Shown here: one piece after another, positions 17,669-27,500 of the stretch | Layout: every line of letters starts with the position of its first letter | Position numbering within the stretch: position 1 is the stretch's first letter | NCBI RefSeq assembly: GCF_011799805.1 | Contig: NZ_WXUB01000004.1 | Location: 310,001 to 374,000, forward strand | Origin: Maribellus sediminis | Lineage (GTDB): Bacteria; Bacteroidota; Bacteroidia; Bacteroidales; Prolixibacteraceae | Length of the DNA: 64,000 nucleotides | Reading direction: 5' to 3' | Made by a program: the position numbers and the translations under genes | The notes under the pieces: model-generated | What the model was told of the DNA's origin: nothing | The model's database searches: none | The model's input: the letters and a program-made list of their open reading frames with translations, nothing else

Positions 17669-20600
17669 ATGAATCGTTTTAATACAAGTGTTCGGATTTT
17701 AAGTTTTGCAATTATCTTTTTATTTCATCCTATTCTGTGTGGAGCCCAAACTGATCCTGGAAATGAGAACCTGAAACATCAGTGGACCTTTGATGATGGA
17801 ACGGCCAATGATATTATCGGGTCAGCAAACGGAACCTTACAGGGTGGGGCAACAATAAGTAATAAAGCCTTAAATACATCAGCCGGAGGATACCTTTCAT
17901 TTCCCGGCAATGAAATAGGAATTAATACATATTCTGAGCTGACAACCGAAGTTTGGTTTAAATCTTCAGCCGGGCAGAATTCGGGTAATACAATGTTAAT
18001 CTATTTTGGCAATGCCGATGTCGATGGTTGGAAAGGGACAAACTACATTTTTACCGCTCCTTCGAACGGGGGAAATTGTCGTCTGGCTATTTCAACCGGT
18101 AATACTACAGAGCCATGGATGGCCGAGAACGGCGTTAATAATCCGTCGGGCGCTATTGATGATGGGCAGTTACATCAACTGGTGAGTATAATTGATGCTA
18201 CTACCGTAAGTTTTTACGTGGATGGAACAAAAGTAGGCTCAACTTCATTAACCGGATCTAACCAACTTTCGGCAGTAAGTTCAGCGAAGGCATTTTTATG
18301 TAAGAGCGGATACAGTGGCGATCCACTTTGGAAAGGCTACACACAAAAATACTCCATTTACAATAAAGCACTTTCAGATGACGAGGTACTGTTTTTATAT
18401 CAACAGGGGGCCGAATCTTCAGAAATGATTACAGCATCTATTAAGTCTTTAGCTTTTGATAATCGCTACAAAGAAGAAACAATTACGATTACCGGGATAA
18501 ACCTGGACACCATTATATCGGTTTCAACACCTGCCGGAATTACGGCAAACCCAACTACACTTCCTGCAAATGCAAGCAATTCTGCAGTAAAAATTACGTA
18601 TGACGGAACTAGTGTGGTTGATGGGAATATTACATTTTCCAGTGGTGACGGTGTTCTTGATGTTCCGGTAAAATCATATTCGAATGATTGTTTTACTCCA
18701 CTGTATGAAGGTATTGACAATTTGGTCCCTGATCCTTACGTGACTTATCTTTCATCTTTTTCAGGATGGGGAAACAGAAGCATCAACAGTGATCCGGATT
18801 ACACGTTTTGCGGGGCGACAAGTGGAAAAGTTACCGGAACGAATGGGGGTTCGCTGGATGTGACTTTAACCGGAAAGATCAGGACAAATGCTGTCTATCG
18901 AATAAGAGCACAGGTATTTACCATTGGAGGAGCATTCCAAATCGGAATGTTTGGATGGTCGGACGGGCAGGGAGATTTTGTAAAAACATTCAACACTTCA
19001 GGAACCTGGCAGGATATAGATTTTACAATTACAACCGGAGCCACATTGGGTGCCAGTCAGGGTATCTTTTTTAATAACTACGGCTTATCCGGAACTACAG
19101 GATATATCGATAACTGGGAAATGTATGCCTTACCCGCCATTCATTTGTCACAGTCTGTTCTGGAATTTAACAGCCCGGAATCAAAAACTATTACCGTAAG
19201 CGGAATGAGTTTGATCGAGGACATTTTAGTCAGTAGTCCCGAAGGATTCACCGTTTCTAAATCATCGATTCCCGCCGATGCAAATGGGGTTTCATTAACT
19301 GTAAATTATGTTGGAGAAAGTTCGGCTTCAGGATATATTTATTTTGAAAGTGGCGACGTCAAAGATAGTTTGCAGGTTATCGGCTCTTCAAATCCTGCCA
19401 TTGAGGCTTCAGTGGATTACCTTGGTTTTGACGAGATCAGTTCAAGTGGCGTATTTAAGGTAACAGCTTATAATTTAAGCAACGAAATTAGCTTAACGGC
19501 GCCCGAGGGAATTACCCTTTCTGTCGCATCACTGCCATCTGGGGCAGCAGGAGAAACAGTTACCGCAACTTATGACGGAAGCACTGCTGCATCCGGGTTT
19601 ATATACATGACAAGTGGTTCAGCTGCAGACAGCATCCAAGTGTTGGCAGCACGAAATGATGAATGTTTCCAACCCTTGTTTCCGGACAGGGAAAATCTGA
19701 TTGTTGATCCGACATGTAACACCTATTTGAATGATGGCTGGGGAAATAAGAGCATTAATTCTGATCCTGAATATGTTTATTGTGGAAGCAGGAGTGGAAA
19801 AGTAAGTGGCTCGGGATCTTTGGATAGAAAACTGACGGGTAAACTTAAAACGAACACTTCGTACCGGATGAGAGCTAAAGTCTTCAAAGTCAGTACCACC
19901 GGGGAAAACATGGGGAATGTTACCTTTACTATGGCTTTCGACAGTACTGCATTTCCCGAGCAGTACAGGATGATAAAAACAGCTATGGACAGTGCCTGCT
20001 ATTATTTCAACAAATACACTCCATTTATAGAAAACATCAGGGTAGTGTACAATGCAGGTATTCCTACAGCTCAGGCCAGTTATCATGGTGAGATAGGTTT
20101 TGGTGCTAATTCAAGGTATATGTGGGTGGGAACAGCCATCCACGAAATGGCTCATTATTTTGGCTCAGGTACTTCCACGGCTTGGCAAAGTACCATGGTT
20201 AACGGAAAATGGACCGGTAAGAGCGGAAACAGCGTAGTCAAAGCGATCACCGGAGGATCTACTCAGGTTGTTTCAGGAGATAACAATCCGGCTCCGGTTC
20301 ATTACTGGCCGTATGGCATTAATCAAAAAGAAGAAATTACCGGACTGGGCTCTCAGGCAGTGCAGAAAAAGGCCTTGGCTGATGCGGTAAAACTAATAAA
20401 AGCTATGCTGGTTGATGACTGTGATTTACCAACCAATAATCCAAAAGTTGGGTTGGGGGTTTACGGTTGGGATGCTTCCAAAGGTGATCTTTACTACGAA
20501 GTAGATGAAAAAGAATCATGGCAGGATGTAGACGTTAAATTCAGAACTGGTTCTAAATTAAAATCATCGCAAGGTGTTTTCTTCAACTCAGGTACCGGTT

Positions 20601-21127
20601 ATATCGACAACTGGGAACTGTATGAGCTATCTTCCGATGCTGCGTTATCAGATCTTCGGGTGAACGGCACCACAGTTTTGGGATTTGATCCTGCTATTCT
20701 GGAATATAACGTTGAACTGGATAGCGCTGCCATTCCCGAATTAGTAGCAGTAGCTGCCAGCGAGTATGCTACCACTGCTATAAATAGCCCGGCTGCATTG
20801 CCCGGTTCGGCAACCATAAAAGTCACTGCTGAGGATAGTGTCACCATAAATACCTACACCGTTAATTTCTCCTTAACAACCTCAATCGAAGAATTTAATT
20901 CTGCTTCAATAAAAGTTTATCCTACCTACTCGTCTGGTGAATTTACTGTTGAAACATCTGGAAGAAGCGGTATAATTTCCGTTTATAATCTACCTGGAAA
21001 GTTGGTTTCTCAAAAAACAATCGAAAGTAACCACGAAACATTAACTATTCAGGAAAGAGGTATGTACCTGATTAAAGTTGAATGTGAAGATACTTCAAAG
21101 ACATTCAAAGTATTTAAAACAAGATAA
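17669..21127 (+). CDS. LamG/CBM protein with a nested HExxH metallopeptidase-like domain and T9SS tail
   Basis: A 1152-residue exported protein. After the signal peptide (1-26) comes a LamG domain (30-240), a beta-sandwich repeat (about 250-340), a CenC-like carbohydrate-binding module ending IDNWEMYALP, two more related beta-sandwich repeats, and a second CenC-like module. This second module is interrupted: its first half stops near residue 742 (YRMRAKVFKVST) and resumes near 925 (NPKVGLGVYGW). The intervening ~180 residues carry AIHEMAHYFGSGT, a zinc-metallopeptidase-type HExxH motif (His825, Glu826, His829). A cadherin-like domain and a T9SS sorting domain (KVYPTYSSG) end the protein. It may bind glycans and cut an associated protein. 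The third zinc ligand cannot be assigned from sequence alone, so peptidase activity is an inference. Confidence 0.82.
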   Translation: MNRFNTSVRILSFAIIFLFHPILCGAQTDPGNENLKHQWTFDDGTANDIIGSANGTLQGGATISNKALNTSAGGYLSFPGNEIGINTYSELTTEVWFKSSAGQNSGNTMLIYFGNADVDGWKGTNYIFTAPSNGGNCRLAISTGNTTEPWMAENGVNNPSGAIDDGQLHQLVSIIDATTVSFYVDGTKVGSTSLTGSNQLSAVSSAKAFLCKSGYSGDPLWKGYTQKYSIYNKALSDDEVLFLYQQGAESSEMITASIKSLAFDNRYKEETITITGINLDTIISVSTPAGITANPTTLPANASNSAVKITYDGTSVVDGNITFSSGDGVLDVPVKSYSNDCFTPLYEGIDNLVPDPYVTYLSSFSGWGNRSINSDPDYTFCGATSGKVTGTNGGSLDVTLTGKIRTNAVYRIRAQVFTIGGAFQIGMFGWSDGQGDFVKTFNTSGTWQDIDFTITTGATLGASQGIFFNNYGLSGTTGYIDNWEMYALPAIHLSQSVLEFNSPESKTITVSGMSLIEDILVSSPEGFTVSKSSIPADANGVSLTVNYVGESSASGYIYFESGDVKDSLQVIGSSNPAIEASVDYLGFDEISSSGVFKVTAYNLSNEISLTAPEGITLSVASLPSGAAGETVTATYDGSTAASGFIYMTSGSAADSIQVLAARNDECFQPLFPDRENLIVDPTCNTYLNDGWGNKSINSDPEYVYCGSRSGKVSGSGSLDRKLTGKLKTNTSYRMRAKVFKVSTTGENMGNVTFTMAFDSTAFPEQYRMIKTAMDSACYYFNKYTPFIENIRVVYNAGIPTAQASYHGEIGFGANSRYMWVGTAIHEMAHYFGSGTSTAWQSTMVNGKWTGKSGNSVVKAITGGSTQVVSGDNNPAPVHYWPYGINQKEEITGLGSQAVQKKALADAVKLIKAMLVDDCDLPTNNPKVGLGVYGWDASKGDLYYEVDEKESWQDVDVKFRTGSKLKSSQGVFFNSGTGYIDNWELYELSSDAALSDLRVNGTTVLGFDPAILEYNVELDSAAIPELVAVAASEYATTAINSPAALPGSATIKVTAEDSVTINTYTVNFSLTTSIEEFNSASIKVYPTYSSGEFTVETSGRSGIISVYNLPGKLVSQKTIESNHETLTIQERGMYLIKVECEDTSKTFKVFKTR

Positions 21128-21168
21128 CGGCAATAGTTTACATTGCTGAAAAGACATAAAGTCTGTTT

Positions 21169-21201
21169 AAAGCCATCGGTTTCATTTTAACCGATGGCTT
21201 T
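21169..21201 (+). terminator. Hairpin terminator after the nested-metallopeptidase gene
   Basis: A perfect 13-bp inverted repeat (21169-21181 with 21189-21201, stem half AAAGCCATCGGTT) closes a 7-base loop, and the descending arm runs into TTTTCTT. It lies 42 bases after the stop codon and has the form of an intrinsic terminator. Confidence 0.8.
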
Positions 21202-21417
21202 TCTTATAATTAAAGCCGGAGTTCTTGTACGCAGTGAGCTCATTCAAATTTATTGCAGACTGCATCAACTTTAGGCAAAATCTCGTATGATCTATTTGGA
21301 ACAGAGGAACAAGTGTATAGAATTGATATTAGGTATCTAAGATTATTAATCTGCAATTTGAATAAGTACAGGATAGTCGTAGAGCATTAGTAATTCGGAA
21401 ACATTAAACTTAAAGTC

Positions 21418-22122
21418 ATGAAAGCTATAATACTATTTCTGCTTTTTATCGTGGCGTCCTCCGTTGTGAGTGGACAGGTACGGATGAATAATTTTTTAGA
21501 AGAGATCAAGGTTTCTCCACCAAAGTTTACCGGACCTGAACAGGAAACAGATTTGAAAAGTAAGTCTTACAATGCCGCTTTCAATATGTATCTTGAAGAT
21601 CAGATTGTGTACCCGAAGACAGCCTATGATCGTCAGTTGGAAGGTACTGAGGTGGTACGGTTTGTTGTGAATGAAAGAGGTGAACTCTTGGATTTTAAAG
21701 TCATAAACAGCGTCTCTAAAGATATTGATGATGCCGTTATTCGAGCCATAAAATCAACCGGTGGAATGTGGCAGCCTGGCACAAACAACAATGATATCGT
21801 TGCCATGGAAAAAGAAGTGTCGGTTACCTTCAAACTGGGACAAGACGAGAAAGTTTTCAATAAGGAATTCGCTGAGATTGCTGAGTACTATTACAAGAAA
21901 GGGAACAAAAAGTTTTTGTTGGAAGATAAACCAAAGCATGCTTTAAATATTTATTCAGCCGGATTGATGTATTTGCCCCATGATCAAAGCCTGTTGATAA
22001 TGCGGGGAATCTGTTATTTCGAATTAGGCAATATTGATAAAGCAAAAGAGGATTGGGCAAGAGTGGGAGACATTGACGGTGTTGATGAGTCGTTTCATTT
22101 TCTTGCAGAAGAGACGAAATAG
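21418..22122 (+). CDS. TonB C-terminal domain protein with TPR-like tail
   Basis: A 234-residue protein with a signal peptide (1-20, ending VVSGQ) in place of the usual TonB transmembrane anchor and proline-rich linker. Residues about 75-145 match the TonB C-terminal domain: VVRFVVNERGELLDFKV, AVIRAIKSTGGMWQPG, and a closing strand EKEVSVTFKLG. Residues about 160-225 (HALNIYSAGLMYLPHDQSLLIMRGICYFELGNIDKA) look like one or two tetratricopeptide repeats. It is therefore probably soluble or loosely bound in the periplasm and not itself an energy transducer. It may bind TonB boxes or form part of an envelope complex. It stands alone between gaps of about 260-290 bases. The domain call is firm, the role unknown. 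Confidence 0.8.
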   Translation: MKAIILFLLFIVASSVVSGQVRMNNFLEEIKVSPPKFTGPEQETDLKSKSYNAAFNMYLEDQIVYPKTAYDRQLEGTEVVRFVVNERGELLDFKVINSVSKDIDDAVIRAIKSTGGMWQPGTNNNDIVAMEKEVSVTFKLGQDEKVFNKEFAEIAEYYYKKGNKKFLLEDKPKHALNIYSAGLMYLPHDQSLLIMRGICYFELGNIDKAKEDWARVGDIDGVDESFHFLAEETK

Positions 22123-22386
22123 GATAAAGCGAATATGAAGGTAAAAGGGAGTTGAAACAAGCAAAATATCGTTTTTGTAATTTCGGCTAGGGAGTGTCAT
22201 TTTTCTTCATTTCATGATTTTCTCCAACTCTTATATTGACTTTAACAGATGACTGAGAAGTTCAGATTTGATGGTTGAAAATTAGGATGCTAACTTCTTT
22301 AAAAACGTGCTAAAAAACTGTTATTAATAGTAATAAAGTGATACGGATAAATACGCGAACTGTTTAACTTTCTGTATTTTTACTGA

Positions 22387-24390
22387 ATGACATTCAGAAT
22401 TGACACTAAGCTATTTATCCCATCCCTGTTTTTCTTTTTTATCACGTTTTCCGCCTTGGGGCAGAAATGGCCCGGAGGTATTCACGATCCGTCAAGTATT
22501 GTTAAATGCGACGATACCTATTGGGTTTTTGGAACCGGTGATGGCATTTACAGCATGTATTCTTCCGACCTGATTACATGGCAGGCGGGACCAACACCAT
22601 TTACAAAAACTGTTTATCCTGACTGGATAAAAAGTTACGTCGGAGGATTTGGAGGAAATTTCTGGGCTCCGGACATCATTTTCATGAACGACCGGTACTA
22701 CCTATATTATTCGTGCTCAGAATGGGGGACAATGACATCCACCATCGGTTGTGTCACCAATAAAACACTCAATCCCGACGATCCGGATTTCGCATGGGTC
22801 GATCAGGGTTTTCTGGGGATCTGGTCGTATCAGCCGGGATTGGCATTGAACGCCATTGACCCGTCATTAATGAGAGGCCCTGATGGAAAGATATGGATGG
22901 TATACGGCTCTTTTAATGAAGAGGGTATTGTAGTAACAGAGATCGATTCGGTTTCCGGAAAACCAAAATCATACGACGGAAATCTTCCCGGCAAGAGCAT
23001 CGCCAATTCGTGGACTGGTCCGCAAAGCTACGTCTATGGTGAGGGAGAAGGAGCCTCAATGATTTACCGCGATGGATACTATTATCTTTTTTACAACAAG
23101 GGTGGTTGTTGTGCCGGAATTGCCAGTACCTATTTTATGGTGATGGGAAGATCATCAAATCCGCGTGGTCCATTTCTCGATAAAACGGGAAAGGCTCTTA
23201 AAATTAACGGACAAGCCAGCGGGGGTACGATTGTTTTGAAACATGATGATTCGCGGGGAACGGAGGATCGTTATTTTGGTCCCGGCCACTTTGGAATGTA
23301 CAGCGAAAATGGAGTGGATTACGTAACTTTTCATTACTACGATCCGAATGGATTTTATCCCAATCCCGATGCGAACAATCAGGGGGGGCCAACGCTTGGG
23401 CTTGCTAAACTGGTTTGGGGTGAGGATGGATGGCCATCCATTTCACTTGATTTTGTGGATGAAGGTGTTTATACTATCAGGAACGAATTCAGTGATAAGG
23501 TCATCGATATTTCATCGCATGATATAGCCGAAGGCGCGAAATTGTATCAATATACATCTGACTCTGTATTCGATACTCAAAAGTGGGTATTTAATGCTAT
23601 GGGAAGCGGCGAGTACTCCATAAACAATTATGCTGACCCAGGAATGTATGTAGAAGCCGGCAGCACTTCTCTTGCGGTTACCGGCGAATATGACGGTAGT
23701 GTGAATCAATTATTCAGAACGGTAACTTCCCCAAATGGCAAAACCATCATATATCCTTCAACAAAAGATGTTGTTTGGGGACTTCCGTCGGCTACGAGCA
23801 GCGATGTGAATCTTTACCTCAGATCAGTTATTTCGCACGATCTTTTGCGTTGGAATATGATTCCTTTTGAAGAAACGCTGTCAATTTCAGAAAGCAGACT
23901 AACAATTGAGCACTCGGCCGGAACAAATAGCAGCATCCTGGTTGAAAGCAATGGATTGTGGAGCGCCAAGGTTTTTTACGACTCCTGGATGAGTGTAGAA
24001 ACTTCAGGTGTTCAAAACGACACCTTAAAACTCATTTACGATGAAAATCCGACTGCTGCTGACCGACGAAACCGAATTTACGTGGTAACGAACGGTGGAA
24101 AATCAGAAACGATTGTGGTTACTCAAATGGGGAAACCCAGTTCTGTTAATGATCCGAACGCTAACGAAACAGTTCTTATATACCCAAACCCGACTTCTGA
24201 TGAAGTTACCATTGAATGTGAAGAGAATGCCTTGATTTCCGTGCTTACCCAGACCGGACAAAAAATAAGTAATTTTGAAACGACACGTGGTGTTAACAAG
24301 ATAGATATCAGTAGTTATAAGGGAGGTGTTTACTTTTTTGTAATTCAAACTGATCATGAATCCTTCGTAAAAAAGATACTAAAGAATTAG
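22387..24390 (+). CDS. Secreted GH43 arabinanase-like enzyme with ricin-like, BACON and T9SS domains
   Basis: A 667-residue exported enzyme. Signal peptide 1-25; GH43 beta-propeller about 28-360 with Asp34 (GIHDPSS), Asp158 (NAIDPSL) and probable acid Glu221 (GEGEGASM); GGCCAGIASTY is the CC signature also seen in the other GH43 proteins here. A ricin-like segment (about 365-460, EGVYTIRN, IDISSHDIAEGAKLYQY) is followed by a BACON-type domain (about 495-585, ESNGLWSAKVFYDSW...VVTQMG), often involved in carbohydrate or mucin contact, and a T9SS sorting domain (LIYPNPTSD to the end). It most likely attacks arabinan at the surface or outside the cell, upstream of the periplasmic GH43/GH51 pair near the left end. 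The exact linkage is not determined by the sequence. Confidence 0.88.
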   Translation: MTFRIDTKLFIPSLFFFFITFSALGQKWPGGIHDPSSIVKCDDTYWVFGTGDGIYSMYSSDLITWQAGPTPFTKTVYPDWIKSYVGGFGGNFWAPDIIFMNDRYYLYYSCSEWGTMTSTIGCVTNKTLNPDDPDFAWVDQGFLGIWSYQPGLALNAIDPSLMRGPDGKIWMVYGSFNEEGIVVTEIDSVSGKPKSYDGNLPGKSIANSWTGPQSYVYGEGEGASMIYRDGYYYLFYNKGGCCAGIASTYFMVMGRSSNPRGPFLDKTGKALKINGQASGGTIVLKHDDSRGTEDRYFGPGHFGMYSENGVDYVTFHYYDPNGFYPNPDANNQGGPTLGLAKLVWGEDGWPSISLDFVDEGVYTIRNEFSDKVIDISSHDIAEGAKLYQYTSDSVFDTQKWVFNAMGSGEYSINNYADPGMYVEAGSTSLAVTGEYDGSVNQLFRTVTSPNGKTIIYPSTKDVVWGLPSATSSDVNLYLRSVISHDLLRWNMIPFEETLSISESRLTIEHSAGTNSSILVESNGLWSAKVFYDSWMSVETSGVQNDTLKLIYDENPTAADRRNRIYVVTNGGKSETIVVTQMGKPSSVNDPNANETVLIYPNPTSDEVTIECEENALISVLTQTGQKISNFETTRGVNKIDISSYKGGVYFFVIQTDHESFVKKILKN

Positions 24391-24546
24391 AGGGATTTCT
24401 GATCAGGGAGTTTTAGGTATGATCATCATCGAACTTATGAACGGGTAACTAAGTGCTGTTCCCTGCTGCTGTATTTAACAAATAGAAGGATGCAGTATTG
24501 TTTCGTTATACACTTCTTGTTAAATAATGTGCCTAAAACCTGATTA

Positions 24547-27500
24547 ATGAACTTTCAATTTCATGCCTCTTTAACCAATTCCAGGATATGTGGTATAATA
24601 TTCCTGCAAATATTTCTTGTGTTTTCAGCTTCAGCACAGAATGCAGATGAAAATATCTTGCCCAAAGTATCTAAATACCATGCCATCAATCATCACGAAA
24701 AAATCTTCGTTCAAACTGACAGACCGGTATATTTGCCCGGCGAAGAACTCTGGTTCAGTGCATTCCTCTTAAACGCTTCTTCGCAGCAACTCAATCAATC
24801 TGAGAGCGTTTTGTATTTGGAACTGGTTTCGCCGGTAGGAATCACCCGCCAAAAAAACATATTTAAATTGAATGCAGGAAGAGCGTGGGGGAGCATACTA
24901 CTCGATCAAAACCTGAAATCGGGCGACTATCATTTGATCGCCTACACAAACTGGATGAGAAACAGTGGAAGTGACTACTACTTTTCGAAACAGATTCATA
25001 TTGATGCAGAAACAAGTGAGTTGCCGCCAGATATAATTGCACTGCAAAGCGCCGGGAATAATGATACTGCTGTTGAATATGAAGAAACAGCATATTCGTC
25101 TGAAATCCATTTGTCTTTCTTCCCCGAAGGAGGAACCCTGATAGAAGGAATTCTCTCGAAAGTAGCTTTTGAGGCTGTTAATGAAAATGGGGAGGGAATT
25201 GACCTGGATGCACTTGTTGTAGATGAAACCGGCGAAATTATTAGCGCGGCAAAAACCCTATGGAGAGGAAAGGGATTTTTTATGCTTACCCCTCAGACGG
25301 GTAAAGAATATTTTATCAGGGTTAACACTGAAAACCAAAATCCCCAACAGTATAAACTTCCTGACGCACAGTCCGATGGGTTGGCATTTTCTGTAAAGGA
25401 AATGACCAAACAAGAACAGATTAAAGTGAATGTAAGCCGAAGAGGGAATTTGTCTTTAACAAAGTCAGCCGTTCTTTTGAGTATGCAAAACGGGATACCT
25501 GTAAAGGCTTTTTTTATTGATTTCGATAACACACAGAACGTTGATATTGTAATTGATAAGTCGGAATTTAGATCCGGTATTGTTCAGTTTACTTTGTTTG
25601 ATGAAGCTAAAAATCCTTTGGCAGAGCGGCTTTTCTTTGTTAAAGGGGCTGATAAACTCAACATTAATCTGATAGAAAGCAGTTTGACAGACCGCCCCCG
25701 GGGTGAAGTGAAACTGACCATGCAGGTTACTGATTCAAACGGGAACCCTGTTGACGGTGATTTTGCCCTGTCGGTAACCGATGCCCATCGAATACCTGAT
25801 GCCGCTTATCATTCACCTGATATTTTTCAATACCTGACACTTTATACCGACCTTCCGGATTATAAAAGTGTGGACAGTTCTCTCTTTGAAAATAATGTTG
25901 AAGGAAATGTAAAATCTGAACTTCTGATGTTAACAAACGGATGGAGGCGTTATTTCTGGCAGGAAGTACTCTCGGATACCATTGCAATTCCGGAATTCCT
26001 TGAAGAACCCGGAATTTATGTAACAGGTACGGTTCAAAAATCGCCAAAAAGTAAACGAATCCCGGAAGATGCTGTAGTAACGATGGTCACCGGTGGTAAG
26101 AATATGGAACTTTTTTCGGAGAAAGTAGGGGAGGATGGGAAATTTACTTTTTTACTGAAAGACTTTGAGGACACATTACGGGCGGTTGTTCAAACAAAAA
26201 ACAGGATTGAAGCAAAAAAAGATTTAATGATTAACCTGACCACCAACTACCACGCCAGGTCCGTCGACACTTATCAAAATCAGGTAGAAGCATACAGAAA
26301 ATCCCAAACATCGGATATTTTTAAGATCAAACCGGAAAATCCGAAAATTGAGAAAGGTGTTCTGGAAAAGCAACTGGTAAGGGCAATGTCGAAAGATACA
26401 TTTGTTGTAACCACCGACTATTCCATTGGAGAAGTTACCGTGGAAGGAGAAAGAACAAAGTCACAAAAAGAAGAAATGACCGAAAAATATGGCTCGCCTG
26501 AGCATTCCGTCGGTAAAAAGAGGATCAGTGAACTGGTAGAGGAGAAGCCCTGGCAGTACGGATTATTGACCATCCTTTCTGATGCTTTTCCTAACCTTCG
26601 TTTGGAGACTAAGCAGGCATCTTTAATTAATAATCGATACGGCGGGATTGGTCCGCCACCTCAATCTTCAACGATTACCTTTTCAAATTCTCCCAGCATA
26701 TCAATGCGGCTAATTGGTAATAAAATGCACCGCTTTTTTATTTTTGTTGACGGGGAGTTAATTGCTGCTTCAGGTACAAATGGATTGATACGTGGGGCAC
26801 TGGGCAGTTATACACTCTCCGATTTAATTTCTCTTGATCCGAATGTGGTTACCTCAGTCGATTTGATTTTTCCGAGGAAATATGGTTCCCGCACGACACT
26901 TAACAGTGATGCTTCGTTTCTTAATACAAGTGAGGTTTCGGATGCGGAAAATCCACCGGACGAATTGCAAGCTCTAATTGGTGATTCGGAAAATATGAGT
27001 ACCCCGTCAGCTATTCTGTCGATCTATACCAAAGACGGAGCTGGCTTGTATAGCCCTACTAATTACAAAGGCCTGTCCAATATTACGCTTCATGGTTTCA
27101 CACGGGTTAAAGAGTTCTATCAGCCCAATTATTCCGGCGCTGATGCAGACAGCATTGTGAGTGATCTTCGAAATACGCTTGCCTGGTTTCCAAAATTGTG
27201 TACCGACTCTTCAGGCAAAGCTGATTTTTCATTTTATACTTCCGATGCCTCCGCCACCTTTCGTGTTGAAGCAAACGGAATATCGAGTACAGGAGCAATG
27301 GGTGCCCTGAGGTATAAAATGATGGAGCCAATGTTCGATAAAGATTCCGTTGATGATTTTATGAGCACGAGGGATCCCGTGAATGCTCCTTTTTTACCAG
27401 GTAATTATCGCATACTTTTACCCGACAGTTCGGGAGCAGCTTATGCAATGGTTATGTGCCCTAACAAAAATTGGTGCACTTTCACGTCGCCTGAAGGTTA

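Noticed and set aside
19619-20086. 155-codon - strand frame inside the nested-metallopeptidase gene
   Set aside because: Antisense shadow; the + strand frame through the same bases encodes a conserved fold with an HExxH motif.
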